A stretch of 64,000 nt of DNA. Source: JBBDYG01 sp040901765 (GTDB lineage: Bacteria > Planctomycetota > Planctomycetia > Pirellulales > Lacipirellulaceae). Below, piece after piece: positions 16,428 through 26,142 of this stretch (position 1 is its first letter; each line of letters starts with the position of its first letter). The notes below the pieces were generated by a model. It saw nothing but the letters and a program-made list of their open reading frames with translations. It ran no database searches and had not been told where the DNA came from. The stretch lies in NCBI GenBank assembly GCA_040901765.1, contig JBBDYG010000040.1, positions 62,001 to 126,000 of the forward strand, written 5' to 3'. The position numbers and the translations under genes were made by a program.

Positions 16428-17186
16428 TCATTTGAGCCGTTGCCGCCGCTGCGCGAACAGCCAATCCCAAACGGCGCGGTTGGCATAGGTATCGGCCCAT
16501 GAATTATGCCCGACACCTTCGTATTCAGTATAGATGGGCTGGCCCCCAGCGGCTTGAAGTGCAGTAATCATTTCGCGCGAACGTTCGACTTTCACCGCTT
16601 CATCTTGATCGCCATGAAAGGCCCAGAGCGGAATATCCTTAAAGCGAACCACTTGTTCGGGATCGCCGCCGCCGCAAATCGGGATTGCCGCCGCGATAAG
16701 TTCCGGCTGGCGTGCGAGCAAATCCCACGTGCCGTATCCGCCCATCGACAGGCCTGTTACATACAAGCGATCCGCGTCGATCGAAAACTCTTGCGGCAAA
16801 TCGTCGAGTAGTTTGAGCACCTGCGTGAGTGGTTCACTTGCCTGTTCGGGCAGCGAGTGGCTGGCAGCTTCCCAAGGAACTTCCACCCACTTTTTGCCCT
16901 CGGGGCACTGCGGCGCGACAACAAACGCCGGATATCGCTTCCGCATATCGGGCTTCACCAAGTCGCCCGCTCCATGAACGAGCTGCCGTTCGTTATCGTC
17001 GCCGCGCTCGCCCGCCCCGTGCAGGAACAAGACCAGAGGGTACTTTCTCACCGGGTCGTAATTCTGCGGGACGAGCAGTCGATAGTTGAGCTTGCCGTCG
17101 CTCGCGTCCGTGAATTCGCGGGCTTCGAACAGGTTTACAGGGTTCTCGAAGTCTTTAGCCAAGACAGTTAAATCGGGAATTCCCAT
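16428..17186 (-). CDS. Alpha/beta hydrolase (phospholipase/carboxylesterase, poly-esterase type)
   Basis: From the ATG at 17186 the protein has 252 residues. It shows the hydrolase fold LVLFLHGAGERGDDNE, the nucleophile elbow GLSMGGYG (Ser147), a probable catalytic Asp195 in FHGDQDEAV, and His227 in GVGHNSW. The family includes predicted peptidases and esterases with an HGAGERG oxyanion region. No signal peptide is visible from this start; the frame is open to a TTG at 17237. It lies directly upstream of the secreted phosphatase gene. Substrate unknown. Confidence 0.85.
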   Translation of the reverse strand: MGIPDLTVLAKDFENPVNLFEAREFTDASDGKLNYRLLVPQNYDPVRKYPLVLFLHGAGERGDDNERQLVHGAGDLVKPDMRKRYPAFVVAPQCPEGKKWVEVPWEAASHSLPEQASEPLTQVLKLLDDLPQEFSIDADRLYVTGLSMGGYGTWDLLARQPELIAAAIPICGGGDPEQVVRFKDIPLWAFHGDQDEAVKVERSREMITALQAAGGQPIYTEYEGVGHNSWADTYANRAVWDWLFAQRRQRLK

Positions 17187-17404
17187 TTGGATTTGCCAGA
17201 AAACGCAGCAGTCTCGGAATGCCGCCCATTCCAACAAGCTGCATCCAACCCATATCCAGTGCGCCGAGATTTCTACTCATTGTCGAACCCGCACCCCTGA
17301 CCTCGGGGTTTCCTGTGCAGGAAGCATGGCCTCGCCAAGCTCGTAGAAGTGGCACAAAACATTCCCCGAACTCATTTTCGCTTTTGTTTCACATTGCACG
17401 CGCT

Positions 17405-18889
17405 TCAACGCGATTCCGACTCAGCGAGAGGAATAATTCGTGGCAAGAACAGCAGACGCTCCGCATCATCCAACGGTTTGATTTCGAAGAATTCAAACGA
17501 GGCATCCAACTTGGGAGCCGAGCGCGGAGCGCCGTTTTTGGCGATCAACCCAATTTTGGCCATCCGGCCATCTTCCCACACCGGGTCACCAATTATCCAA
17601 TAGTGTTGCCCATCAACGCTGGCAGCGGCTACGTAGCGGTTGCCGCGTTTGATGATCCGCAGCCACACCTCGTCCATCGCTTCGTCGAGCCGGATATGGT
17701 GGGTACTAATACTTTCGCCTCCCGTCTCCCGCAGGCTGCACACAGCCCGTCCGCCTTGATTGCTATCCCATTGCAACACGCACTTCACGTAGTTATCCGT
17801 GTCGTTAAGGCAGATCAGGCCCGCCTGGTTATAATTAGCTTCCGGATCAAACCCGACCAGCCGGGTCGTCATAATGAAATCTCCGTCGTCCGCGATCGGA
17901 TTGTCGATGGCAAAGATGTTCCTTGTCGCATCGAAGCTCTTCCAGATTCCACCTTCTTCGGTGGTAATAGTAAGCATTCCAGGACGCTTGGTCAGCGAGA
18001 CGTTGGAGGGGTTGTGATTCAGTACGCTCCAGGCCGGGCTATAGCTTCCGACAAAATCGTCGAAGAATTCTTCGGCGGATGGCCGTTTCGGCTGCTGCCG
18101 GCCGTCGATCGTCGCTTTCAACTGCTGAATGTCGTCTCGCAGTTGCTCAATGCTCGCTGTCAGCTTACCGATGTCCCTTCCAAGCGGCCGAGCAACTTCC
18201 TCCACCGTAATCGCCACACAGAATGGAGTGGCCGTCTGATTCAATGACACTAGATTGATACTGGTAACGAGCGACTCGGGGTGCGGGTTTTTCCACGCTT
18301 CCATATAAAGGCGAAGGGGCGTTTCCGTATGCTGCGCCTCAGATCGGGTTCTTAAGTGGGGGTTGTTACCGGTCCACACCACTTTACCTCGTTCCGTCGG
18401 CTTCGAGGTGTCCCAGATGCTCCACCAGTCGCGGACGTCGAAACCGTAGACAATCGGGATCGAAACCGTCTCGGCGTCGGCGTAGTTAATCTCGTAGTAA
18501 CCGATCGGTGTGCCGTCGGGCAACCAATGGCCAAGTGAATTACCCTGCCCGCCATAGGCGCCCCATCGAGCGCCCTGTAGCACATAGACGTTCTCGATGT
18601 GCCGATCGACGCGGATGCCCTCGACGCGCTGCGGTAGTTCGGGAACAAACTTGCCGGCTACTTCGATCAGGCGGTCGTCGACGCGGAACGAGATTCCCGC
18701 CAAGTCGTGGACGCCGTGATTCAACTCGGACAGATTGTCCCCGGGATAACTGCCAGGTGGAAAATCGTCGTCCAGTCGATGATTCGCCTGAGGCTGCAAG
18801 TCGATATTATGCAACGGACCATCGGACGCCACGAGCGGGGCGGCGAACGCGACACAAGAAATGAGTAACGCTGCGACTAGAATGGTCAT
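17405..18889 (-). CDS. Secreted protein with C-terminal concanavalin A-like domain
   Basis: The 494-residue protein starts at the ATG at 18889, preceded by GGAG. A signal peptide spans about residues 1-22. The N-terminal half carries a beta-rich domain seen in other planctomycete secreted proteins (FRVDDRLIEVAGKFVPELPQRVEGI...WSIWD). A short coiled coil follows (DIGKLTASIEQLRDDIQQLKATI). The C-terminal 200 residues resemble DUF1349-like ConA domains (FFDDFVGSYSPAWSVLNHNP...DGDFIMTTRLVGFDPEANYNQAGLI...YVAAASVDGQHYW). Carbohydrate binding is likely; no catalytic residues can be assigned. The gene stands alone. Confidence 0.72.
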   Translation of the reverse strand: MTILVAALLISCVAFAAPLVASDGPLHNIDLQPQANHRLDDDFPPGSYPGDNLSELNHGVHDLAGISFRVDDRLIEVAGKFVPELPQRVEGIRVDRHIENVYVLQGARWGAYGGQGNSLGHWLPDGTPIGYYEINYADAETVSIPIVYGFDVRDWWSIWDTSKPTERGKVVWTGNNPHLRTRSEAQHTETPLRLYMEAWKNPHPESLVTSINLVSLNQTATPFCVAITVEEVARPLGRDIGKLTASIEQLRDDIQQLKATIDGRQQPKRPSAEEFFDDFVGSYSPAWSVLNHNPSNVSLTKRPGMLTITTEEGGIWKSFDATRNIFAIDNPIADDGDFIMTTRLVGFDPEANYNQAGLICLNDTDNYVKCVLQWDSNQGGRAVCSLRETGGESISTHHIRLDEAMDEVWLRIIKRGNRYVAAASVDGQHYWIIGDPVWEDGRMAKIGLIAKNGAPRSAPKLDASFEFFEIKPLDDAERLLFLPRIIPLAESESR

Positions 18890-19046
18890 GCTGATTGGAC
18901 TCCGCTTGAACCGGTATTTTTTATTTGGATGTACCTGCAAACCTCGCTAGGCTCCGAATGTCGCCTATTGTATAAAGGAAGTGCTCTGGATAACAGCAAC
19001 AAAATGGGAACACATGGTTCGTCTCCGAATTCACAGTTGGGGTATT

Positions 19047-19123
19047 GAACAGAAGGTCGCAAAGCTCGCAAAGAAGCCGATAATTCCTTGTATTCCCTTT
19101 GCGGTCTTTGCGACCTTCTGTTC
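19047..19123. repeat. 18-bp perfect inverted repeat overlapping the lipA stop codon
   Basis: GAACAGAAGGTCGCAAAG at 19047-19064 pairs perfectly with 19106-19123 across 41 bases. The right arm includes bases of the lipA stop codon, so this hairpin ends the lipA transcript. No T-run is present, and the arm contains the host-typical phrase TTTGCGACCTTCTG. It could be a terminator or a dispersed repeat. Confidence 0.8.
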
Positions 19124-20051
19124 AAATCGCTTCTTGGAGTCCTTTGTGTGCTTCAGCCAGCAGCTCTCCCGCCCGGTACGAGCTACGAACCAACGGCCCC
19201 GCCGCCACACTGCGGAAGCCGAGCGCTCGCGCCTCCTCCGACCAAACATCGAATTGTGCGGGCGGCACGTAGCGGGCGACCGGCAGGAACCGCTCGCCGG
19301 GGCGGCCGGGGGCGAGGTATTGCCCGAGCGTGACCGTATCGACGCCCGCCGCGCGCAGCTCGCGCAGTGCAACGCTGATCTCCGCGTCGGTTTCGCCCAG
19401 CCCGACCATCAAGCTGCTCTTGGTGAATAGATCGCCGCGCAGGCGCTTCGCCTCGCGCAATAGGAGCAAGCTTAAATCGAACGATGCCCGGGGATCGCGG
19501 ACAGTGCGGTCGAGGCGGCGCACGCACTCCGCGTTGTGCGCGAAGACGGCCAGCGGCGCTCCATCGAGCAATTGGGCGAGCGCATCGAGGTTGCCGGCCA
19601 GATCGCTGCAAAGAAGTTCGATCGTCACGTGCGGAAGTCGATCATGCACCTCATCGACGCAGCGGCGGTAATGGCTTGCGCCGCCATCGGATAGATCGTC
19701 GCGGTTGACGACGGTAATCACCACGTGCGCGAGTCCCATCCGCTCGACAGCCGTTGCCAGATGCTCCGGCTCCAACGGATCGGGCGGCGGCGGCGCTTTA
19801 ATCGTCTCGACCGAGCAAAACCGACAACCCCGCGTGCAGGATTGCCCGGCGATCATGAACGTCGCGGTTCCTCGGCTCCAGCAATCGTGGATATTCGGGC
19901 AGCGGGCCTCCTCGCAAACGGTGTGCAGCGCGTTCCCGTCCACCGCGTGCTGCGTGCGATTGAAGATTGCCAGTTCTCGATTGGCCGGCAAATCGACCCG
20001 CAGCCATTCGGGCAAGCGCGGACGGGTCGCGGCGAGAGACGAATTAGACAC
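19122..20051 (-). CDS. lipA: Lipoyl synthase
   Basis: The radical-SAM enzyme inserts two sulfur atoms into protein-bound octanoate. All six cluster cysteines are present: auxiliary cluster C46, C51, C57 (CEEARCPNIHDC) and radical-SAM CTRGCRFC with C72, C76, C79. Other signatures are VVNRDDLSDGGA, KSSLMVGLGE and TLGQYLAPG. GTG 20051 is chosen as start because the frame upstream (to 20129) reads through ATTCGTCATTC low-complexity repeat and lacks family character; the result is 309 residues, normal for LipA. The C-terminal RSSY is present. Confidence 0.93.
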   Translation of the reverse strand: MSNSSLAATRPRLPEWLRVDLPANRELAIFNRTQHAVDGNALHTVCEEARCPNIHDCWSRGTATFMIAGQSCTRGCRFCSVETIKAPPPPDPLEPEHLATAVERMGLAHVVITVVNRDDLSDGGASHYRRCVDEVHDRLPHVTIELLCSDLAGNLDALAQLLDGAPLAVFAHNAECVRRLDRTVRDPRASFDLSLLLLREAKRLRGDLFTKSSLMVGLGETDAEISVALRELRAAGVDTVTLGQYLAPGRPGERFLPVARYVPPAQFDVWSEEARALGFRSVAAGPLVRSSYRAGELLAEAHKGLQEAI

Positions 20052-20067
20052 GGCTTGCCTCACAATA

Positions 20068-20156
20068 AATGACGAATGATGAAACCCGAATGACGAATGG
20101 AAGACAAGGAAGTAATCTCCATTCGTCATTCGTCATTCGTGAATTCGTCATTCCAC
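20068..20156. repeat. ATTCGTCATTC low-complexity repeat between cysK and lipA
   Basis: Imperfect copies of GAATGACGAATG and its complement ATTCGTCATTC are arranged head-to-head between the two genes, so the segment can fold on itself. It has no coding character although one frame passes through it. Confidence 0.7.
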
Positions 20157-21098
20157 TCACCCCGTCAGTCCTTCAAACAGCGGCGTTGACAGATATCGTT
20201 CGCCGAGGCTGGGCATGATGGTGACGATCCGCTTGCCCTTGTATTCGGGTCGGGCGGCGACCTTCGCGGCGGCGCACATGTTTGCCCCGCTGGAGATGCC
20301 GGCCATGATCCCTTCTTCCTTCGCCAGCCGACGTGCCCACTGAAAGGCCTCCTCATTGCTGACGGTGACTACTTCATCGACGAGCGAAGTGTCGAGGTTT
20401 TTAGGAATGAATCCAGCGCCGATACCCTGAATCTTGTGCGGTCCCGGCTTACCGCCGGAGATGACGGGCGAGTCGATCGGTTCCACGGCAATGGCTTTGA
20501 AGTTTGGGTTCTTCGTGCGAAGGAATCGAGTCGCGCCTGTGAGGGTACCGCCGGTGCCGACGCCGACCACGATCGCATCGATATCGTGGCCAGAGTCTTC
20601 CCAAATCTCGGGGCCGGTGGTTGCTTCATGGATCGCGGGATTGGCGGGATTATCGAACTGCTGCGGAACCCAGGCGTTCTCTTCGGCGTCGAAGATGGCC
20701 TGGGCCTTGGCAATCGCGCCCTTCATCCCCTCGGAGGCGGGGGTAAGCACCAGCTCCGCCCCCATTGCCCGCAACAGCGCCCGTCGCTCGAGCGACATCG
20801 ACTCGGGCATGGTGAGCGTGAGCCGGTATCCTTTGGCCGCGCAAACGAAGGCCAACGCGATGCCGGTATTGCCGCTGGTTGGCTCGACGATGTGAGTCTT
20901 GGCGTTCACTTTTCCGTCGCGTTCGCCGGCCTCGATCATGGCCGCCCCGATGCGGTCCTTCACGCTATTGAGCGGTTGAAAGAACTCGCACTTGGCAAAG
21001 ACCGTGGCGTGCTCCTTGGGTACCAGGCGGTTGATGCGGATCATCGGTGTCTCGCCGATGCATTGGGCTACGTCGTCGTAAGTTCTTTTTCGCGGCAT
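20157..21098 (-). CDS. cysK: Cysteine synthase A (O-acetylserine sulfhydrylase)
   Basis: The 313-residue cytoplasmic PLP enzyme makes L-cysteine from O-acetylserine and sulfide. The PLP lysine is K47 in NSVKDRIG. The substrate loop EPTSGNTGIALA, the phosphate-binding GVGTGGT, and the C-terminal GISSGAN segment are all present. Length is normal for CysK. It precedes lipA in the same direction; a shared sulfur theme is plausible but may be coincidental. Confidence 0.95.
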   Translation of the reverse strand: MPRKRTYDDVAQCIGETPMIRINRLVPKEHATVFAKCEFFQPLNSVKDRIGAAMIEAGERDGKVNAKTHIVEPTSGNTGIALAFVCAAKGYRLTLTMPESMSLERRALLRAMGAELVLTPASEGMKGAIAKAQAIFDAEENAWVPQQFDNPANPAIHEATTGPEIWEDSGHDIDAIVVGVGTGGTLTGATRFLRTKNPNFKAIAVEPIDSPVISGGKPGPHKIQGIGAGFIPKNLDTSLVDEVVTVSNEEAFQWARRLAKEEGIMAGISSGANMCAAAKVAARPEYKGKRIVTIMPSLGERYLSTPLFEGLTG

Positions 21099-21259
21099 GT
21101 CAGTAGGGGGGCTAAAGGATTGCGAGCCGGCCGGCGTCAGCCGCCGAAGAAACAGGGTCGAACTCCCGCTTAGGAATTATCCCGATTCGTCGATTTCCGG
21201 CAATCCCGCCGCGGAAAATGGCAGCCTCCCGTGAGAAGCCTGGGATCACGCCTACGTCA

Positions 21260-21295
21260 CGGTTACAATAGGAAGGCGGACGAAAACTGTAACCG
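21260..21295. promoter_or_regulatory. 8-bp inverted repeat just before the DUF1549/DUF1553 gene
   Basis: CGGTTACA at 21260-21267 and TGTAACCG at 21288-21295 are perfect inverted arms with a 20-base spacer. The right arm ends 10 bases before the start codon at 21306, where an RNA stem or a bound repressor would block translation or transcription. Regulatory function is inferred from position only. Confidence 0.35.
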
Positions 21296-21305
21296 CGGGT
21301 GGCGC

Positions 21306-24300
21306 ATGATGACCGAGCAGCAATTCCTTCGGCGACAGTCGGCCCGTATTGGGAGCGCGGGCATGGCGTTGGCCGCGGCCCTCGCTCTGGCGGCTGGAAC
21401 CAGCGGCGAGCCGGTGCGGTTCAACCGCGATATCCGCCCGATCCTGTCGCAGAATTGCTTTTTGTGTCACGGTCAAGATGAGAATCGGCGCAGCGCAGGA
21501 CTGCGGCTCGACCTGCAAGAATCGGCCATCGCCGAGTTGGAATCGGGCACCCATGCGATTGTACCGGGGATAGCGACGGAGAGCGAACTGGTCGCCCGCA
21601 TCACAAGCGACGACGAATCGCTGCGGATGCCGCCGATCGATTCGCATAAGGAGCTTGGCCCGGAAGAGATCGAACTGCTTCAGCGATGGATTGCCGAGGG
21701 GGCGGAATACGAGCCTCACTGGGCGTTCGTGCGGCCGACGCGGCCGAAGCTTCCAGAAGTCGCTTCCGCCGGCAACCCAATCGACGCGTTTGTTCGGGAG
21801 CGGTTGCGGTTGGAAGAATTGCAGCCCGCGCCGGAGGCCGATCGGCGAACATTGATTCGGCGGCTGTCGCTCGACCTTACGGGGCTGCCGCCGACGCCCG
21901 CCGAGATTCGCGAGTTTCTGAACGACGAGCGAACCGACGCCTACGAGCGGGTGGTCGATCGACTCTTGGCCTCGCCGCACTTCGGCGAGCGGCTGGCCCT
22001 TGAGTGGATGGACGCCGCCCGCTACGCCGACACGCATGGCTACCACATCGATTCGCACCGCGACATGTGGCCGTGGCGCGATTGGGCAATTCAGGCGTTT
22101 AACGAAAACATGCCGTTCGATCAGTTCACTATCTGGCAACTGGCGGGCGACCTGTTGCCGCGCGCAACGCGCGAGCAACAGGTGGCGTCGGGATTTAACC
22201 GCAACCATCCCGTGAACTACGAAGGCGGGGCGATACCGGAGGAGTACCACGTCGAATACGTTATTGATCGCGTCAGCACGACCGGTACCGTGTGGATGGG
22301 GCTTACCCTGGGGTGCGCCCGATGCCACGACCATAAATACGATCCCATTTCCCAGAAGGAATTCTTCGAGCTGTTTGCATTCTTTAACACCGTCGATGAA
22401 CAGGGCCTCGACGGGCATCGCGGCAACGCTCAGCCGACGATGGAAGTGCCTACCGCCGAGCAATCGGAAGCACGTGACCGACTGGAATCGGAAATTGCGG
22501 CGCTGAATAAAGAACTGGCCGATCTTGAACCGCGCTTGGTGTCTCGGCAGCACGCCTGGGAGGCAGATTGGGAATCGCGTCCTCATCCCGTTCAGGTCAG
22601 CGACTGGCATCGCCTCGGGCCGATTTCGTTCCCCACCCCGGAAGAGGCGATTGCCACGCCGCTTGACGCTGAGTTTCCGGTCGACTTTGAAGCCAAGGTG
22701 ACCTATCACGGCGGTGGGCACGCCTGGCAGCATGCGCCGCAACTCGTGGATGGCAAAGCGAACGACATCAGTGGCGGAGACGCCGCCGGTACATACCTGA
22801 TTCGCACGCTGACCGCGTCCGCGCCGCGAACCGTCAAGGTGCATCTCGGCGCGACGGACGCGATTGAGGCGTGGCTGAACGGGAAGCCGCTCTGGAAGCG
22901 CGACGGCTCCAGGGCGCTCGATCCGCACGAGCAGACGTTGGAGTTGCCCTTGGAAGCCGGCGCAAACCAACTGCTGGTGAAGTTGGTCGGCTACGCGTGG
23001 GAATGGCAATTCATTTTCGCATTTGATCCGGTTTCTGGTGTCGCACCGCCGCCGAGCGTGCAGGAGATATTGAAGGTTGCGGAGGATCAGCGGACCAAGG
23101 AGCATAACGCCGTTCTGCAAACCTTCTTTCGGGCGAACGTCGAGGAAGAACTCGCGTATCGAACTGCTGTCTTTGACTTGGCCAGCCGTCAGGCCGAGCT
23201 GGCGACCCTTAATAATGAAGTCGTGACAACGATGGTCATGCGCGAGCAATCGCAGCCGCGCAAGACGCACCTCTTCGAACGCGGCCACTACAGTAGTCCA
23301 GGCGAGGAAGTTACGCCGGCCACTCCGGCGGCGTTGCCACCGTTGCCTGCGGGTGCGCCGGCGAATCGGTTGACGCTTGCCCAATGGTTGGTCGCGCCGG
23401 AGCATCCGCTCACCGCGCGGGTGACGGTCAATCGTCTTTGGCAGATGTTCTTCGGCATGGGACTGGTGAAAACTTCGGAAGACTTTGGCTTGCAAGGCCA
23501 GTGGCCAAGTCATCCCGAGTTGCTCGACTGGCTCGCGGTCGAGTTTTTGGAAAGCGGCTGGGATGTGAAGCATTTGCTGCGGCAGATGGTGATGTCCGAA
23601 ACCTATCGCCAATCGGCGGCCGCGTCGCCGGAACTCATCGAGCGCGATCGAGAGAATGTGCTTCTCGCGCGGGGTCCGCGATTCCGCCTGCCGGCGGAAT
23701 TGCTGCGCGATTCCGCCCTTGCGACCAGTGGACTGCTCGACACGCGGATCGGCGGCCCCAGCGTGAATCCTTATCAACCCGGCGATTTGTGGGGCGAGTT
23801 GGCTCATCAAAAGCACAACTACCGGTTCTCGGCGCAGCTCTTTGTGCAGGACCACGGCAACGACCTTTACCGCCGCGGGATGTATACGTTTTGGAAGCGC
23901 TCCGTTCCGCCCTCGAACATGGTGGCGCTCGACGCCCCCAGCCGCGAGACGTGCATCGTCCGCCGCGAGCGGACGAACACGCCGCTGCAAGCGCTGGTGC
24001 TGCTAAACGATCCGACGTTCGTCGAGGCGGCGCGGTTCCTGGCCCAGCGCGTCATGCTTGGAACGGATGACGATCCCCCGCAGCGGGTGCGAACATTGTT
24101 CGAGTTGGCCACGGCGCGCGAACCGAACGACAATGAAATGCGCATCCTGATGGCCGAGTATGAACAGCAATTGGCGGCGTTTCGCGCCGATCCCGCAGCG
24201 GCAGACGCGCTGTTGAGCGTCGGCGAAGCGCCGCGAGATTCGACGCTCGATGCCGCGGCTCATGCGGCATGGACGAACGTGGCGCTGGTGATTCTGAATC

Positions 24301-24326
24301 TTGACGAAACGGTCAACAAAGGTTGA
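21306..24326 (+). CDS. Planctomycete cytochrome C / DUF1549 / DUF1553 protein
   Basis: The 1006-residue secreted protein has a signal peptide (about residues 1-34) and a PSCyt1 haem-binding domain with C51-F-L-C54-H55 in the context FNRDIRPILSQNCFLCHG. A DUF1549 (PSCyt2) domain follows, with FAVRPTRPKLP-like sequence, LERRLSLDLTGLPPTP-like sequence and a second cysteine pair CARCHDHKYDPIS. After a coiled stretch and a beta-rich insert (about residues 460-580) comes DUF1553 (NRLWQMFFGMGLVKTSEDFG). Family function is unproven; it probably forms a surface complex with the DUF1501 protein encoded 21 bp downstream. Confidence 0.9.
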   Translation: MMTEQQFLRRQSARIGSAGMALAAALALAAGTSGEPVRFNRDIRPILSQNCFLCHGQDENRRSAGLRLDLQESAIAELESGTHAIVPGIATESELVARITSDDESLRMPPIDSHKELGPEEIELLQRWIAEGAEYEPHWAFVRPTRPKLPEVASAGNPIDAFVRERLRLEELQPAPEADRRTLIRRLSLDLTGLPPTPAEIREFLNDERTDAYERVVDRLLASPHFGERLALEWMDAARYADTHGYHIDSHRDMWPWRDWAIQAFNENMPFDQFTIWQLAGDLLPRATREQQVASGFNRNHPVNYEGGAIPEEYHVEYVIDRVSTTGTVWMGLTLGCARCHDHKYDPISQKEFFELFAFFNTVDEQGLDGHRGNAQPTMEVPTAEQSEARDRLESEIAALNKELADLEPRLVSRQHAWEADWESRPHPVQVSDWHRLGPISFPTPEEAIATPLDAEFPVDFEAKVTYHGGGHAWQHAPQLVDGKANDISGGDAAGTYLIRTLTASAPRTVKVHLGATDAIEAWLNGKPLWKRDGSRALDPHEQTLELPLEAGANQLLVKLVGYAWEWQFIFAFDPVSGVAPPPSVQEILKVAEDQRTKEHNAVLQTFFRANVEEELAYRTAVFDLASRQAELATLNNEVVTTMVMREQSQPRKTHLFERGHYSSPGEEVTPATPAALPPLPAGAPANRLTLAQWLVAPEHPLTARVTVNRLWQMFFGMGLVKTSEDFGLQGQWPSHPELLDWLAVEFLESGWDVKHLLRQMVMSETYRQSAAASPELIERDRENVLLARGPRFRLPAELLRDSALATSGLLDTRIGGPSVNPYQPGDLWGELAHQKHNYRFSAQLFVQDHGNDLYRRGMYTFWKRSVPPSNMVALDAPSRETCIVRRERTNTPLQALVLLNDPTFVEAARFLAQRVMLGTDDDPPQRVRTLFELATAREPNDNEMRILMAEYEQQLAAFRADPAAADALLSVGEAPRDSTLDAAAHAAWTNVALVILNLDETVNKG

Positions 24327-24347
24327 AAACGTCGAGGAGCATTGAAT

Positions 24348-25838
24348 ATGAGTGGCTTCGATCCAGACTCGCTCGAGCGACAAATGCAGTCGCGGATGAC
24401 GCGCCGCTACCTGTTCGGACAAACGGCGGGGTGCTTGGGCGCGGCGGCGCTGGCGGCCGTTGGTGGCCAACGGGCGTCGGGAGCTACGTCGGAAATCGCA
24501 CACGTACCGCAGCGCTTCGGTGGCTTGTCCGCGTTGCCCCACTTTCCGTCGACCGCCAGACGCGTGATCTACTTGTTCCAGTCGGGCGGGCCATCACACG
24601 TCGACTTGTTCGATTTTCACCCGCGATTGCGCCAGCTTCACGGCACGGAACTGCCCGATTCCATTCGGGGTGGCCAACGCATTACCGGCATGACGAGCGG
24701 GCAATCGAGCTTTCCCGTCGTCGCGCCGATGTTCCAGTTCGCCCGTCACGGACAGGTGGGCACATGGGTCAGTGACCTGTTGCCGCATACCGCGAAAGTT
24801 GTTGACGAACTGACGATCATCAAAACCGTTCACACCGAAGCCATCAACCACGACCCGGCGATCACGTACATCAACACCGGCTCGCAACAGCTTGGCAAAC
24901 CGAGCATGGGCGCTTGGCTCAGCTATGGGCTGGGTTGCGAAACGCAGAACCTGCCGGCGTATGTGGTGTTGGTTTCCAAGGCCAACCGTGCGGCAATGCA
25001 ACCGCTGTTCGCGCGTTTGTGGGGCAGCGGTTTTTTGCCCTCGAACCACCAGGGCGTGCGCTTTCGCGCGGGCAAGGACGCGGTTCTCTATCTGAGCAAT
25101 CCGCCCGGCGTCACGCCCGAGCGGCGGCGGAGCATGCTCGATAGTCTTGCGGCGCTCAACGAGATCCACTTCGACCGGATGCACGATCCCGAGATTGAGA
25201 CTCGGATCAAACAATATGAAATGGCGTACCGAATGCAAACCTCGGTGCCGGAGTTGATGAATTTCTCCGACGAGCCGGAACACACGTTTGAGCTTTACGG
25301 CGAAGCGGCCCGCAGGCCGGGGACGTATGCGGCCAACTGCCTGCTTGCCCGCCGAATGGCGGAACGGGGCGTGCGGTTCATTCAACTGTTTCACCGCGAT
25401 TGGGACCAGCACTCCGATTTGCCGAACCAAATCCGCGAACAGTGCCGCGACACCGATCAGGCGTCCGCCGCGCTCGTGGCCGACCTCAAGCAGCGCGGAA
25501 TGCTCGACGACACGCTGGTGATCTGGGGCGGCGAGTTTGGCCGCACGATTTATTCGCAAGGCACACTCACGGCAACCAACCATGGCCGCGACCACCACGG
25601 CCGTTGCTTCAGCGTCTGGATGGCCGGCGGCGGCGCTCGTGCCGGTTACGAGCACGGCGAGACCGACGACTTCTGTTACAACATCGTTCGCGACGGTGTG
25701 CATATCAACGACCTCAACGCCACCATTCTCCACGCGATGGGCATCGACCACGAGCAGTTTACATTCCCCTACCAAGGACTGGACCAACGGCTGACGGGGG
25801 TTGAAGGGGCGCGGGTCGAGAAACGATTGCTCATTTGA
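24348..25838 (+). CDS. DUF1501 sulfatase-fold protein, Tat-exported
   Basis: The 496-residue protein starts at the ATG at 24348, with GAGGAG upstream, and carries a Tat motif (MTRRYLFGQTAG, R19-R20). DUF1501 features are IYLFQSGGPSHVDLFDFHP, GGEFGRT and HGRDHHGRCFSVWMAGGG, the metal-binding alkaline-phosphatase-like core. It follows the DUF1553 gene by 21 bp, the standard planctomycete two-gene unit. Export by Tat suggests folding with cofactor in the cytoplasm. Its substrate is unknown. Confidence 0.92.
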   Translation: MSGFDPDSLERQMQSRMTRRYLFGQTAGCLGAAALAAVGGQRASGATSEIAHVPQRFGGLSALPHFPSTARRVIYLFQSGGPSHVDLFDFHPRLRQLHGTELPDSIRGGQRITGMTSGQSSFPVVAPMFQFARHGQVGTWVSDLLPHTAKVVDELTIIKTVHTEAINHDPAITYINTGSQQLGKPSMGAWLSYGLGCETQNLPAYVVLVSKANRAAMQPLFARLWGSGFLPSNHQGVRFRAGKDAVLYLSNPPGVTPERRRSMLDSLAALNEIHFDRMHDPEIETRIKQYEMAYRMQTSVPELMNFSDEPEHTFELYGEAARRPGTYAANCLLARRMAERGVRFIQLFHRDWDQHSDLPNQIREQCRDTDQASAALVADLKQRGMLDDTLVIWGGEFGRTIYSQGTLTATNHGRDHHGRCFSVWMAGGGARAGYEHGETDDFCYNIVRDGVHINDLNATILHAMGIDHEQFTFPYQGLDQRLTGVEGARVEKRLLI

Positions 25839-26142
25839 GCCCAAGCGATTGTTGTCAGAGTATCATTCGAACTATCGGTGCCACGCTACGACGATGCCGC
25901 TAACGGTTTCGGCGACGTATTTATTAGACCTTCTTCTCATCCCGGAAGGGATGACAGCACCACGCCTCGCAAACGCTCTGCCGACGCGCGCCAACTCTTG
26001 AACTCGCACGCACCCTACGCCAAAATGTTTGTTGCACTCGCCGGGCCGAACAGGCGTGGCTGCGTCCTCTTTAATCCCCCCCGCCACACTCAAAAATTGA
26101 AACGCTATAGCTCCGAACAGCAGTTTGTGGAGGTTCCTTGGA
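25839..26142. other. Gene-free stretch between DUF1501 gene and sulfatase
   Basis: About 300 bases hold no protein-like frame. GGAGG at 26129-26133 is the ribosome-binding site of the following sulfatase. The string TCATCCCGGAAGGGATGA near 25936 is a short hairpin, of a kind common in these genomes as a dispersed repeat. Confidence 0.4.

Noticed and set aside
21252..23990. A 912-codon open frame on the minus strand, opposite the DUF1549/DUF1553 gene
   Set aside because: Its length reflects GC-rich codon bias of the real plus-strand gene. The translation has no recognisable domain, and the plus strand carries clear family motifs.
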